A stretch of 64,000 nt of DNA, taken from NCBI GenBank assembly GCA_014706385.1, contig JACGZH010000010.1:682001-746000 (forward strand). The letters are read 5' to 3'. Within the stretch, counting starts at the first letter, position 1, and each line of letters starts with the position of its first letter. The notes beneath the pieces were generated by a model that saw nothing but the letters and a program-made list of their open reading frames with translations, had not been told where the DNA came from and did not search any database. Source of the stretch: Phaffia rhodozyma (Eukaryota; Basidiomycota; Tremellomycetes; Cystofilobasidiales; Mrakiaceae). Shown piece after piece: positions 51,301 through 61,261 of this stretch. The position numbers and the translations under genes were made by a program.

Positions 51301-52732
51301 AAGCATGTCCCATCCTCCGGTGTAACAAGTCGATTTCTTTCTCAGTTCGTTCTGAAACCAGCGAGGCAGCAAGATTCGGGGTTCGGACTGTGACATCCAA
51401 AGCCCAAAGATTCTTGCTGTACGCAGAGGCAGTGAGAATGACACCAGAACGATCACTGATCAAGATCTCTTTCTTGTTTCCACTGAAGGTGATACCATCA
51501 ACGTGGCATATCTGACCAAGCGAAACGAGAATGGTAGATGATAGTTTTGGAACATGCCAAACATTACTCAATAAAACATCGATATCCTGACCATCCACAG
51601 AGGACTTGCTAACCACCTTCACCGTTCCTTTCCCGACGACACTCAGAGAAGCACCGTTCGCGACGAAGAGCTCGTCGGAGTAGGTCTCGTAAGTGCTGAA
51701 GAGGGATCTGTCGCTGACACAAGTCTGTGTGCAACCAGAGTCAAGAAGGAAGGTGAACGAGGGATACAAATTCTGTGGAATGATAGAATGAGCGTACGTT
51801 TGGTCATTCTCGTCAGGATCTCGAGCCGACAAGGAGTTTGCTTGGGGACGAGGTGTCCCTTTGCCTGAACCAAGTCGATCTCTTGCGTAACATTCTGAGG
51901 TATTGTGACCGGAAGACTTGTGGAAGTCGCAGAATTTCTTGGCTTTGTACTTACTGTCACTCTTCCTTCCAGTCTGTGAGATGGGATTGTCTGGGCAGGC
52001 TTTGGCAAAGTGGCCAAAGTCCCCACAGTACGAACATTGTGGACTGGAAGGAGTGACAGCAAGTGCAGAGGTTGACTCACGGCTATTGTGAAGTGCCCTG
52101 GTTGTGTTCCGAAGTTGCTTGTCGCGGAGGATGGCTCCAGAAACGAATTCATATGTTAATGGGTTGGGATGACCCAAAGCATCATTGCCTGCCAAAGCAG
52201 GTAAGCTGGCCACGAAGGATTGTCCGTGAGCGGTAGTGGGTAAAGATCGGATAAGAATGAGAGCATAGAGTTCATTGTATGTCATGGTTTTGCCGGCGAT
52301 CTGTTCAGTCAAATGAAGTTGTCGACCGATATGGTCGACATGGCTTTGAAGACTCGGAGCCGTCTCGGAGCGTATATTCCAGACGGAGCTGAGAACCTGA
52401 AAAACACCGACGGTGCCTTGTTGCATATGAACAGATCGAAGGACTTCGATCTGTTTGTGAGCTGTTAGACACTCACTTATGCGCTCTCCCTCCGAGTCTG
52501 TGAGAACAGATATGATGAAGTTGCGTGCGATTTGGTCGTCAAGATCCCACAAACGCATCTCGAACAGAGCCGATTCCAGGCGGCGTTCCCACATCTTGTA
52601 GTTGACTTGTGAAGTATGTGGGGCTGGTAGGGGGATAATATTACTGAGTGTGTTGCTTCTGAGTTCTCGATAAAGTGAGACCTCAGAAGGTGTCGATTCC
52701 ACTCCCACTGTGGAAAGAATGGGATCTGGCAT
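48308..52732 (-). pseudogene. Copia C gag-pol, one frameshift and one in-frame stop
   Basis: The first frame (50924-52732) opens MPDPILSTVGVESTPSEV. It has a Gag-like region (NYKMWERRLESALFEM), a CCHC knuckle CSYCGDFGHFAKAC (about 52000-52045), the protease motif LLDSGCTQTCVSDRS (about 51720-51760) and HRRMGHASLTSMKSL. The frame is lost near 51030, between FTAYHWAWS and the continuing KLKSDTASIIKDWI. The second frame (49486-51219) contains integrase (IRSDNGGEYLSNDF, TPQQNGKAERANRTI) and the RT start (VYTCGPTSDKNTCKFKARWV, GDVKTALLYAKLD). It ends at a TAA after GLNPIG. The third part (48205-49446) resumes with MLYVDDFVIAG and RNase H (ELFTDADHAGDKESRKS, WESEYIALSQGSS, KHIDLAYKYARD). Two lesions in about 1,450 codons imply recent inactivation. 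Confidence 0.9.
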
Positions 52733-52761
52733 GTTAGCTCGTAGAGTACTCAGACTCTTAA

Positions 52762-54149
52762 TCTAATAAGATTAAGAGTTCTGTCGAGAGTAAATACAGA
52801 ACGAATGACTCAGTATACCAGACTGTAGTTCTGGTGACGACTGAGGTGCAAGAAGGAGATGGGAAGAAGGAAGGAGTCATATACAGCAAGCTGGCTGGTG
52901 GAGCCGATTCAATGCGAAGGAAAGCCGAAAAAGTACAGGATATGAGATAACGATATGGGACGATAGAGCACAGCTGTGCGGTTATGATGGTGCAGGTCTG
53001 AGTGCACTCCGGGAAGGATGGCCGGAGTTATTCCGGCCGAAAGCGATCACGTGAACGGCGACATTCGGCGAGAAACGGACTGTCAGGTTCCGGGTTCAGA
53101 GGGTAATGGGAAGGTTACAAAAGTGTAACCAGACAAGGAGTACGAAGAGTAGGGGAGAAGTTCAGGCTCTCTTGCTCGGTGATTGTGACGGAGGGGCGAG
53201 GCGAAGAGATTTGGAAGAACAAGATTGATATCACAGATTACAAGAATACAAAGGGACCAAGGAGGATAGAGGATTCAGGCTTGAGAAACTATACTATTGG
53301 TGGCAAAGGAACCACGTATTATATATCATCCTCAGACTCCAATGATTATGCATAAGAGAACAGGTCGTAGAAAATGCTAGAAATGCCTGCGCTGTAATGG
53401 GAGAGAGCATAGGGAGAACAAAGCAGGAGGAATGATAGAAATAGGAGAAGGTTACCGGATGTAACACTCAGGTTATTAAGAATACTTGAATATGGTGCTT
53501 TGGTTTCTGCTTATCTGTTGGAATTACACAGCCTTGTGTAACGACACCGCATCCAGGTCACGTCTCATGTGGCGGGCCTGGCCTGTAAGGGGCCGGGTTA
53601 CAGGGTTACGCAAGGTGACTGTAGTTGACTAGGGATGCTCGAGGCGTGGAGGTTTAGGCTTCCAGGCTCAGGGAAGAGAGGATGAATCGTGATTGAATAG
53701 CACTGGTAGCTACTAGGTTATTTAACAAGGATCCTAACTTGAAGAACCACATCTTGAAGGAGCGCGCACGCGATCCTTTTATGTGTTCTAGCTACGATGA
53801 AGTGGCCACCTGGTTGCCACTCGATTACTAAACTACAGGATTATCAACTAGAGATTATCAAGCAACAGATCACTAATCCTATCACTAATCAAGGGAACGT
53901 AGCTGAGAAGGATTATCAAGCGCATAAGGTGAGGAGAAGGAGCATAACGAAATGGAAGGCATGATGAATAATGGAATGTGAGCATGGTCACGCTGTCGTG
54001 TATATGTTACCTACCTCTGGTTCCTGACATGGTCGGCAAAGTATGGTCACGTGACGGACTAGGCAGTGACTTGGGCAGTGTGGCCAGGCCCGCCACATGA
54101 GACGTGACCTGGATGCGGTGTCGTTACACAAGGCTGTGTAATTCCAACA
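52762..54149 (-). repeat. LTR-2, 5' copy, split by a 949-bp insertion
   Basis: 52762-53080 and 54030-54149 match the 3' LTR with few changes. The CTCAG...CTGAG stem-loop is at 52809-52845. About 56 bp present in the 3' copy (starting CATCGGCAAGCTGTG) are missing at the insertion site, so insertion and deletion went together. Confidence 0.85.
53081..54029. repeat. Composite LTR insertion inside LTR-2
   Basis: Bounded by TGTCAGG (53081) and CCTGACA (54023-54029). Inside lie LTR-4a (53081 to about 53466), a short LTR-3 piece (about 53472-53515), the first 68 bp of LTR-2 in direct orientation (53516-53583, TGTTGGAATTACACAGCC...), and LTR-4b (53584-54029, TGTAAGGGGCCGGGTTACAG). LTR-4a and 4b share a diverged GGGTTA-type start. 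Confidence 0.7.
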
Positions 54150-54537
54150 CTTTTCTCCATCTCTCATTCCTTTTCCCTCAGTCTTCACCAGATATGCAAT
54201 CTGTGATACTGAGTGTTGTGTTTTGGTATCATTTCATACAGATTGCTGTGGAGATTCTTAAGATCTTCACACCAATCTGTATGAAATGATACCAAAAATA
54301 CAACACTCAGTATCACAGATTGTGTATCTGGTGAAGACTGAGGAAAGAAAAGATGAGATGGAAAAGGAGGGGTTCATATAGACTGGAAAATGTGGAAGAC
54401 GGTTGTAAAAGATGGCGGCTAAAGTACAGGTTCTAAAGATAGAAACGCCAAGACAGGGGAACCTGAAACTGTGGAGCCGCCAAGAGAACTAGGAACAAGG
54501 AACAAGGAATAAGGAAATTATACTGTATATTTCAACA
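54150..54537 (-). repeat. LTR-1 fragment, inverted copy of 37223-37600
   Basis: Read on the minus strand it starts TGTTGAAATATACAG at 54537 and follows the solo LTR in copia A up to the palindrome. It is then cut at 54150 by the copia C LTR. Contains the second palindrome (54176-54343). Confidence 0.8.
54176..54343. repeat. Second 168-bp palindrome
   Basis: Same structure as 37417-37583 with a few base changes (GATATGCAAT for GATACGCAAT, GTGTATC for GCATATC). Terminal words CCTCAGTCTTCACC and GGTGAAGACTGAGG are kept. Confidence 0.88.
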
Positions 54538-54712
54538 GCAACCTCAGCGACACAGAAACAGTTCTGGTAAATGCTGAGGAAGGAGAAAAAGAAAAAGAAA
54601 AAGAAAGAAGGAGAAGGAAAGAAGTATGCCAGCTGGCAGAGTGCGCTAGCTAAGACTTAGGTACATAGATGATAAGCAGAAATGAATGCACCATATTCAA
54701 ATATTCTCAACA
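54538..54712 (-). repeat. LTR-3 fragment, inverted
   Basis: On the minus strand it starts TGTTGAGAATATTTG at 54712, directly after AATGAGTGGGAG, the same kind of polypurine tract as in copia C. It is interrupted by LTR-1 at 54537. The stem-loop is at 54543-54578. Confidence 0.75.
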
Positions 54713-54995
54713 CTCCCACTCATTGTTCCTGCTTATGAAACATAATGGATGATGGTTGGGATGATGAGTAAGCTAATTACCATTGCGCCTGGTCTATCAA
54801 GCACAAAAGTGAAACTACATCCATAATCAATAATTGGATAGCAAGAGTGGAACGAGAGACCGTTCACAAAGTCAAAACTATTTGTAGCGACAACAGGGGT
54901 GATCATCTCTCAAACGATTTTGTCAAGCCAGGAGACAAAGCCGTTTGAGTGATATTCATCCCCGTTGTGGCTACGGATTAACTTGACTGTCAGGG
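54713..54995 (+). pseudogene. Copia integrase scrap with an inverted second copy
   Basis: 54785-54920 reads in the plus direction as CAWSIKHKSETTSIINNWIA and VERETVHKVKTICSDNRGD, matching copia C integrase. From about 54930 the same segment returns inverted and diverged (GAGACAAAGCCGTTTGAGTG ... TTAACTTGACT). The two make a rough hairpin. It marks the right edge of the retroelement block. Confidence 0.65.
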
Positions 54996-55981
54996 ATCTG
55001 ACCAAGTAGTATATCTTGCATGCATTTGCATACCATCTTAACAATATATGTGTCTTACCTTTCACACTTTCGATACCTGTATGCATCCTTTCCGTCTTGC
55101 TCCCATGCCTGAGCGACGAAGCGATAAAAGTACTTCGTCGCTTTCCTTATTTTTATAGTTCTTTTCCTCTCTTCTCTCAACCTCGGATTCTGTCATCTTC
55201 GTTTGCAACCCTTTCCATCCTACATACAACTATGCATATGGCTTTGGCATCTTCCTCAATCCTCGAGAGCCTGAGATTCGGCGCACATCCTCGTCTTACA
55301 ACTCTACTATCAGTCAAGTCGCAACAGAACGGTTGCCGGGCCCTTCCGCCCTTTCAGAAGTTTCAAGTGTAAATCCTTATATAGTCTTTTCCTATACTTG
55401 GTCATCAGCTCTTAACTAAGTCGTTTTAGCCTTCTTCTTTAATCGCACAAACTTTCATTCGCACCTTGGTCTTCATATACAGTCCATCTCTCAACAACTT
55501 TCAAATATTGACATACATCAGGCAACGTAAGTTATGTAGTATACGATCGAAGGACGTCAACGGAAATAAGAGAGTTGAAGTACTCTTCTGTTCACCCTCA
55601 TGAGAACTTAGCGCAACCTATATTCATCTTTCGATGAATATTCTCAGAGCTTACATGAAGGTTTCGGAAAATGGGGGATCTGGCGACGCGACACGGTCTG
55701 AATAATTGCCTCTTGTGGAAGGAACTCTACAGCAGAGGGCAGATCACCAACATCTGGAACTACTATAAGTTGAGTAGTATGTATATCAGTACTAATGATG
55801 AGGGACATTCTGAAACTAATCTGTCTTTAAGAACCCTTGAGAGATGTCGGTGTAATGCGTCAGGGTGTTGGCAGAACGATACGCGGCAAAATGATTATGA
55901 ACGCGTGTGTCAATCTGCGGCGTTTCCGAGATGGGTCATCCGTCAACATCGTCACAACAACACTTGAACATCTACACGCAA
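54996..55981. other. Mostly unassigned; possible small spliced gene
   Basis: 986 bp. A 46-codon plus-strand frame at 55232-55372 begins MHMALASSSILESLRFG, is basic and Ser/Leu-rich like a mitochondrial presequence, and is preceded by a pyrimidine-rich leader. A downstream frame ending FGKWGIWRRDTV stops at 55702 and looks protein-like. I could not join them with one consistent splice pattern. Confidence 0.25.
55901..55906 (+). promoter_or_regulatory. Single MluI box upstream of thymidylate kinase
   Basis: ACGCGT 76 bp before the ATG. The yeast gene CDC8 is a known MCB-controlled gene, which gives this single site some weight. One 6-mer alone could be chance. Confidence 0.35.
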
Positions 55982-57098
55982 ATGTCTGGAACATCCACAC
56001 CACTTAGAGGCCACTTTATTGTTCTCGAAGGTCTTGATCGCACTGGAAAATCTACCCAATGCGACCTTCTCGTACGTGCTATAGATGATAAAGTCAGAGG
56101 GGTACATGCCTCGTGCTCTGCAACCAAAAGTTGGAAGTTTCCGGGTAAGTTGCAAAAGTTATTCTGTGTCGTCGACTCCTACAGTCTTTGTCAAATCCTG
56201 TCGTTGAATTCATTATTAGAAAGAGACAGACTCTGATCTACTCATCTGTATGTCTAACTATCGCTCAATTCCTGATGTCAGAAAGAACGACAGCTCTTGG
56301 TCAGTTGATCGATAGATACCTTCGAAAAGAAATCGAGTTAGGCGATTCAAAGGGAAAGGCTATACATCTTCTGTTCTCAGCTAACCGCTGGGAGTGCTCG
56401 TGAGTACAATCCCTCTGTATCTCACCTTTAAACAATAAATCATGACATAAAATCTGAGATTTCCTCAATTGCTCGAAATCAAACAGTCAAGAGATCGAAT
56501 CACTTCTTGCTTCTGGCATATCTGTCGTTTGCGACCGATATGCTTTTTCAGGTCTCGCATTCTCGATGGCCAAAGTGAGTTTCTTCACCACGTTTCTTGT
56601 AGTGGCTGGCTAAATGAATGTCTAGAGTGTGGTGTAGGCTGAGACGGTAGTCTTTTTCTGTTTTCTGGCCATAGGGATTAGAGGAAGAATATCTATTGAC
56701 TCCAGACAAAGGATTGCCACTTCCAGACCTGACGTTGTTCTTGACACTTTCTGAGGAAGAGTCGAAGCTTCGTGGTGGCTTTGGGGAAGAACGGTATGAA
56801 TATCTTCTGTTATCTTTCTGAATGTGGGCCCTTTCATTGATGAGTCTGCAACAAAAACTTAATCCTCTGGTTAAATCACATGTCATTATTATCAATCAGG
56901 TATGAGCAAACGTCGTTTCAATCGCTGGTTGCTCAACAGTTCCGTCATGTTAGGGATCGATTTATCTCTCAGCACGGCTCGGATCGGTGGGTGGATATCG
57001 ACGCTCAGGGCAGTATCGAGGATGTACAAGATAGAATTTGGAAGGTGGTCAGTCGTTCCCTCGAGAAGGATGGGGTCAGAGGAGAACTATGGGTGTGA
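55982..57098 (+). CDS. CDC8: Thymidylate kinase (dTMP kinase)
   Basis: Phosphorylates dTMP to dTDP with ATP for DNA synthesis. ATG at 55982 gives MSGTSTPLRGHFIVLEGLDR. The P-loop is GLDRTGKSTQ (about 56029-56060). WKFP joins ERTTALGQLIDRYL across an intron ending at about 56280. HLLFSANRWEC follows, then the DR[YH] motif VVCDRYAFSGLAFSMAK (about 56526-56575). The LID region and ESKLRGGFGEERYE follow. The C-terminal helix ends GVRGELWV, with the stop at 57096-57098. About 210-220 residues, the usual size. A possible 33-nt intron before WKFP is unresolved. It converges with SAR1. Confidence 0.92.
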
Positions 57099-57384
57099 AT
57101 ACATGCGTCTCAGATAGGCTGAGGTAGTAGATCATCTAGCCATATGGCTCGTCTCTTTGGATGTTTCAAATTCGGTAGCATCATGAAGTTCATCAAATGA
57201 CTGACAAGTAAGAACAAAGGAATTTCGTGGAAGGAGCATCAGAAAGAATAAAACAATGAATAGAACAAGATATTGGAAAAGAAGAGTTATCAAGCAACGA
57301 AGGTGGGTCATCAATGAGATCGAACAGCAATTGAAAAGGAAGGACAATAGCTATTGAACCGTTTTGTCTTCAAGATGTCGCTTT

Positions 57385-58765
57385 CTACTTGAGATCTGAT
57401 CAATTGCGATTACAATCGTGATCAGTTTGGTCTCCTTGACAAGAATAGGTATATGTGTGAGAAGGCGTGGAGAACGAAAGAGACGAACGCTGAGAGATCC
57501 ACTGGAAGCCGGTCCCGTAACCTTGCCTCATCACAACGGAGCACATGAAGACTTCGATGGGTCGGACATCGGCCATTGGTACGCCCTTGCCCTTACCAGT
57601 CGTCTGATGAAGACCAAGAGAGTATCGAAGCTCGTCCTCTGAGACTGCTCCAGCGGCATCGATCTTGTTGCCAAGGACGAGGAAAGGAACCTAGGACATA
57701 CAAAAGAACCGACATACCGAAAATGGGGGCGATGAGATTTTGAATCAAGAGGGGAGAGAAAAATAACTGATATCCTGTAGATAACCGGAATGTTGTTCAT
57801 GACTGACCTTGGAAAGCTCCTCGATACCGAGAAGTGCGTCTAGCTCAGTTTTGCTCTCGGACAATCGCTCGGTATCAGCAGAGTCAACCAAGAAAACGAT
57901 TCCATCAACTTCAGGGAAGTAATCTCTCCAGAGTCGTCGGGCTGTTAGTGAAAATTTGGTTATGAACGATCATAATCAAAGGGTTTGGAATTTAGCATCA
58001 CGTCGTTCAATGGCAGAGAACGCGACTGTGTTTGATCAGAAATGCTGACCTTGAAGATGACCTCCAAGATCGTAGGTGGTGAACTTGACGTTTCCAATAG
58101 CCAACTCCTCGGAAGCTATGATCATAAGTTGATAAAATTGGAAGAGCGATGTACATGAGTACCTGATCAAATGGCAAGGGGGGATACCTTGAGGAAGAAA
58201 CGCACTGGGATGAAGAGTAGGCTGCAGAGTGGCTAGTCGATCGTTCTTGAGCATGTGGAGGAGTGTCTGTGAAAGAGAGTATGGTAAAGATGATAAGTCC
58301 ATATACAGATATCATGACACCAACAAGGAAGATTTTATGTGGGAATATCAGAGTATCGTGTGATCGATAAGTATGGACGACACATATGGGATACATTGAT
58401 GAGCGCGAAAGAAAAGGAGATGAACTACACACAGTCTTTCCAGCGTTATCGAGACCCAAGAACAGAATCTTAGCATTCTTGTTCATCAGCCCTGGATGGT
58501 TAGATATGAAATCACTGGTTTGTCAAACTGATTTCCTGAGATGGACAGAAGACAGAACAGAAAGCCAGAGGGAGAGGAAGAGGCTAACCGAGCTGAGTGA
58601 GGATGTCGTAGAACCAATTCTATGGACAAAAAGAAAGTTTCACCCCGACGGTTGTTCGTAGGTTGAGCGAAATAGACTTAGTCAACATTCTCGTCTGATG
58701 TAGGTATGAATGAATAAAACATGGACAGAGAAGAGGGAACCATTGGTACTGACGATGATGAACAT
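57385..58765 (-). CDS. SAR1: Small GTPase Sar1 (COPII coat initiator)
   Basis: Recruits Sec23/24 to endoplasmic-reticulum exit sites. ATG at 58763-58765 gives MFII. A 35-nt exon adds [11 protein letters not shown] and the next adds [19 protein letters not shown] (G1). The later exons give [36 protein letters not shown] (G3), [20 protein letters not shown], and [20 protein letters not shown] (G4). The last part reads [20 protein letters not shown]. The MFII start is the Sar1-specific N-terminus and rules out Arf. Splicing a last intron with donor GTTCGT and acceptor at about 57390 gives the short end ISQHLK and stop at 57385. Unspliced, the chain would run on about 30 residues to 57400. The spliced form fits family length. 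Confidence 0.92.
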
Positions 58766-60066
58766 GTCTGACGTGTAAGGTTCGTTTTGTGTAGAGGTGG
58801 AGAGGAGAGAGTAGACGGACAAGAGCGGGCGGGGAAAAGGGAAAAGTTAGACGCTTTGAATACGTGCATCTCTGACCCTAATTAAAATCGATGGATGACT
58901 GTCAAAAGCAGACTGATTATCTGTTTTGATAAACTCATTCTCTCGACACTTCTATGCAACGACAAAAATGCTTTGGTTGTATCCTCGTCGATCAAGCATC
59001 GAAGAGTTTGAGTATTTGAGTGAGCTTTTGGCTGTTTTGTACTGGTCCGTTCTTCCATGTTGTCCATCTCTCTTCAGCTTTCGAAAGACGTTGCATCACA
59101 CAGTATCTGTCTAGAATAACAGTTTGTCGACGAAAAGTTCTGAATCAGAATATTCTTTTTATATCTGTAACACTTCATACCTTGTGGATTCTTCTTTTGC
59201 CCTCTTCTCTATCTCTTATGCTTTATTTTATGAGTTGACTCTCTAATGATCGTGTTCGTCGAGCAGGCTTTGCGCCGTATGCACAGCGTACGTAGATGGA
59301 TGTTCAACACCAGAGCTGCACTAGACGCCTGCTCACTTCGGTAGATTAATACAAGTACATCCGCCTGCCCATAGACTTTCTATCATTGACCAAGGAAAGA
59401 ACGACACCGATGGAGAACGTGAGATTATATGAAGACAGTTGATGAAATCAAGACATTGGTCCATGGTAGTTGTCTTTCAAACAGTGTTTCTCTACCTGAC
59501 TAGTTTGCCCTGGAGAGCCTCGTTCATAAGTACATTCGTTCATTCATACATTCAATCTCTTTCTGTTTCTTTCTTATCTCTCTTGCATCGAGATCTCATG
59601 AAATTGCTCTAATTCTTGAGCTACATCTGAGAAACCATCGTATCATATATGTTCTACGTCTTCGTTCTTGTTCCTATTCCGTCCCAAGGTGATTGTATCG
59701 ACCGATAGACGATCCACCGACAGCACGTGGTAGATTGAGCTGACACTGATGGGTGTAACCATTGGCTACATGTATGTGACCTTCCGATCGAAGACGCCCC
59801 GATGACGTCTGAGGGAAAGCGATAGTTGGGAATTACTCACAGGAAAAGGCCACGAAGCGATCGCAGTCCGATTTTTTTTCTGCCTTTTCCTCAGAGTGAA
59901 ATCATAGGGTCAAGAAGGAGATGGGTCATTGATCTTGCTCGGGTATAAAGCTAGCGGTGCCGTTTTCCTTCTTCTGCCATTATTCTTTCGCACATCCCTT
60001 CTCAACTCACTTCAATCTTTAGTTGTAATTTCTCAAACTCACATCTACACATTCAAACAAATCACC
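58766..60066. other. Intergenic: divergent promoters of SAR1 and the mitochondrial protein gene
   Basis: 1.3 kb with no convincing gene. Short frames of about 60-70 codons only. A CACGTG-type word at 59724-59729, CCAAT in reverse (ATTGG) at about 59760 and TGACGTCT at about 59803 lie 260-345 bp upstream of the next ATG. A CCAAT box would suit HAP control of a respiratory gene. This is only suggestive. Confidence 0.4.
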
Positions 60067-60735
60067 ATGTTCACTCCTACTCTTGTTCGAAGCACGCGAG
60101 CGTCCATCTCCAAGCTTTCTTCAACTGCAACTAGGCCAATCTCCATGTCTGCCGTCCGGCTTGCGTCCGAGGATGAGAAGCCGACAAGGACGGGAGCGGC
60201 TGCTGGTTTGGCCGGAAGCTCTCCTGCTGCTCATAACCCTCGAGGAAGTGACAAGCGTATGTGTGGTCGAGTTTGCTCGTCATTTCAAGGAACAAGAGTC
60301 CGTCAAACTGATGCAACATTCCTTCTTGGAAATTGAATTACAGGACCTTCCTTCAGCCTTTCCTACGAGAACGCTCCGCTGATCGTCATGGTTGGGACTG
60401 TAGTGACCTTGGGTGTCTCTACTGCTATCTGGCACTGTGCGTTTAGCTCAATGTTCATCTATTAGAATTGATCTCGTTTGACTAACTGTTAAGCTTCGAC
60501 TGTGTTTTTATCTTATTTTTGGCTCACCTCTACTATTTATCGTCTACCCGTTCAGTCAAGAACGACGATGTAAGTAGATTGTTCATGAACATCGTCCATA
60601 TGTTTCAAGAGTGTCTTGCTCATTAGCAACTCCTTCTCCTTTTCACAGCTTCGACCTTTGGTCCCTCCTGAGGAGGGCAAGTCCCACGGACATGGAAAGT
60701 CTGACATCGTCGAGCAGATCAAAGGAAAGGCATAA
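60067..60735 (+). CDS. Small single-pass mitochondrial-type protein, family unknown
   Basis: ATG at 60067 begins MFTPTLVRSTRASISKLSST, an Arg/Ser-rich, acid-free leader typical of a matrix presequence. A short linker with Ala/Gly follows. Then come SFSLSYENAPLIVMVG and one hydrophobic helix, PLIVMVGTVVTLGVSTAIWH (exon at about 60345-60435). The tail is hydrophilic: FKNDD, joined to LRPLVPPEEGKSHGHGKSDI, ending EQIKGKA at 60735. Three introns keep the frame. Size (about 115-120 residues) and design resemble an accessory subunit of an inner-membrane respiratory complex, but I do not recognise which. Confidence 0.65.
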
Positions 60736-61261
60736 TTTAGTTGCTGAACTGCTTGCTTGTCATGGCAAGCGAGTCCAACTTTGTAAGCTTCTGTGTCGCT
60801 CTTTGAGCATATATTCTCTTCACGCATTATCAGGCCGTAAATTCCTATGGTTTGATCTTGAAGCACTCTTCACTATCCAACTTCCTCTTCTGTCCAATGT
60901 ATCAATGAATCTCTATTAACTGTGTACACAATTCAGTAAACGAAGTGAACTTGACAACAAGTAGTCTGAATATCGACATGTGTTGCTTTTCATCTGATTG
61001 ACCTAAGTGGTCGGTCGACTAAAGATCGGGCTCTATGATGTCATCGTAGCCAAGTCGATGTAACAGGTGTGACGCGTTCAGAAAAGACGTGTCGGGCGAT
61101 CCGAACGCGTGCGCGTGCTCATCAAAGCTTTTCCCTGTTTTCTCCCTCATTCAACTTTCCACCGATCGATTCTAATCCTTCTTTTCGTCTTCTCTCCTTC
61201 TCTCCATTAAATCCCATACATAATCCTCTTCCCTTTTTAAAACCTCAACAAACTTCATAAG
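60736..61261. other. PCNA promoter region
   Basis: 526 bp. The proximal 160 bp is pyrimidine-rich (CTTTTCTTCTC-like). It contains the two MluI boxes listed next. Nothing else recognised. Confidence 0.55.
61072..61110 (+). promoter_or_regulatory. Two MluI cell-cycle boxes upstream of PCNA
   Basis: ACGCGT at 61072-61077 and 61105-61110, about 150-190 bp before the PCNA ATG. POL30/PCNA is a classical MCB target in budding yeast, so both the motif and the gene agree. Confidence 0.6.

Larger units (their letters stand above)
47800..54149 (-). mobile_element. Copia (Ty1-type) element C, nearly complete
   Basis: A minus-strand LTR retrotransposon: 5' LTR 52762-54149 (carrying an insertion), coding interior, and 3' LTR 47800-48307. 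The tract GGCGAGTGGGAG lies immediately before the 3' LTR start TGTTGGAATTACAC and acts as the polypurine tract. Outside flanks differ: LTR-1 sequence at 54150 and gypsy relic at 47799. I saw no target duplication. It is the best preserved element in the block. Confidence 0.88.
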
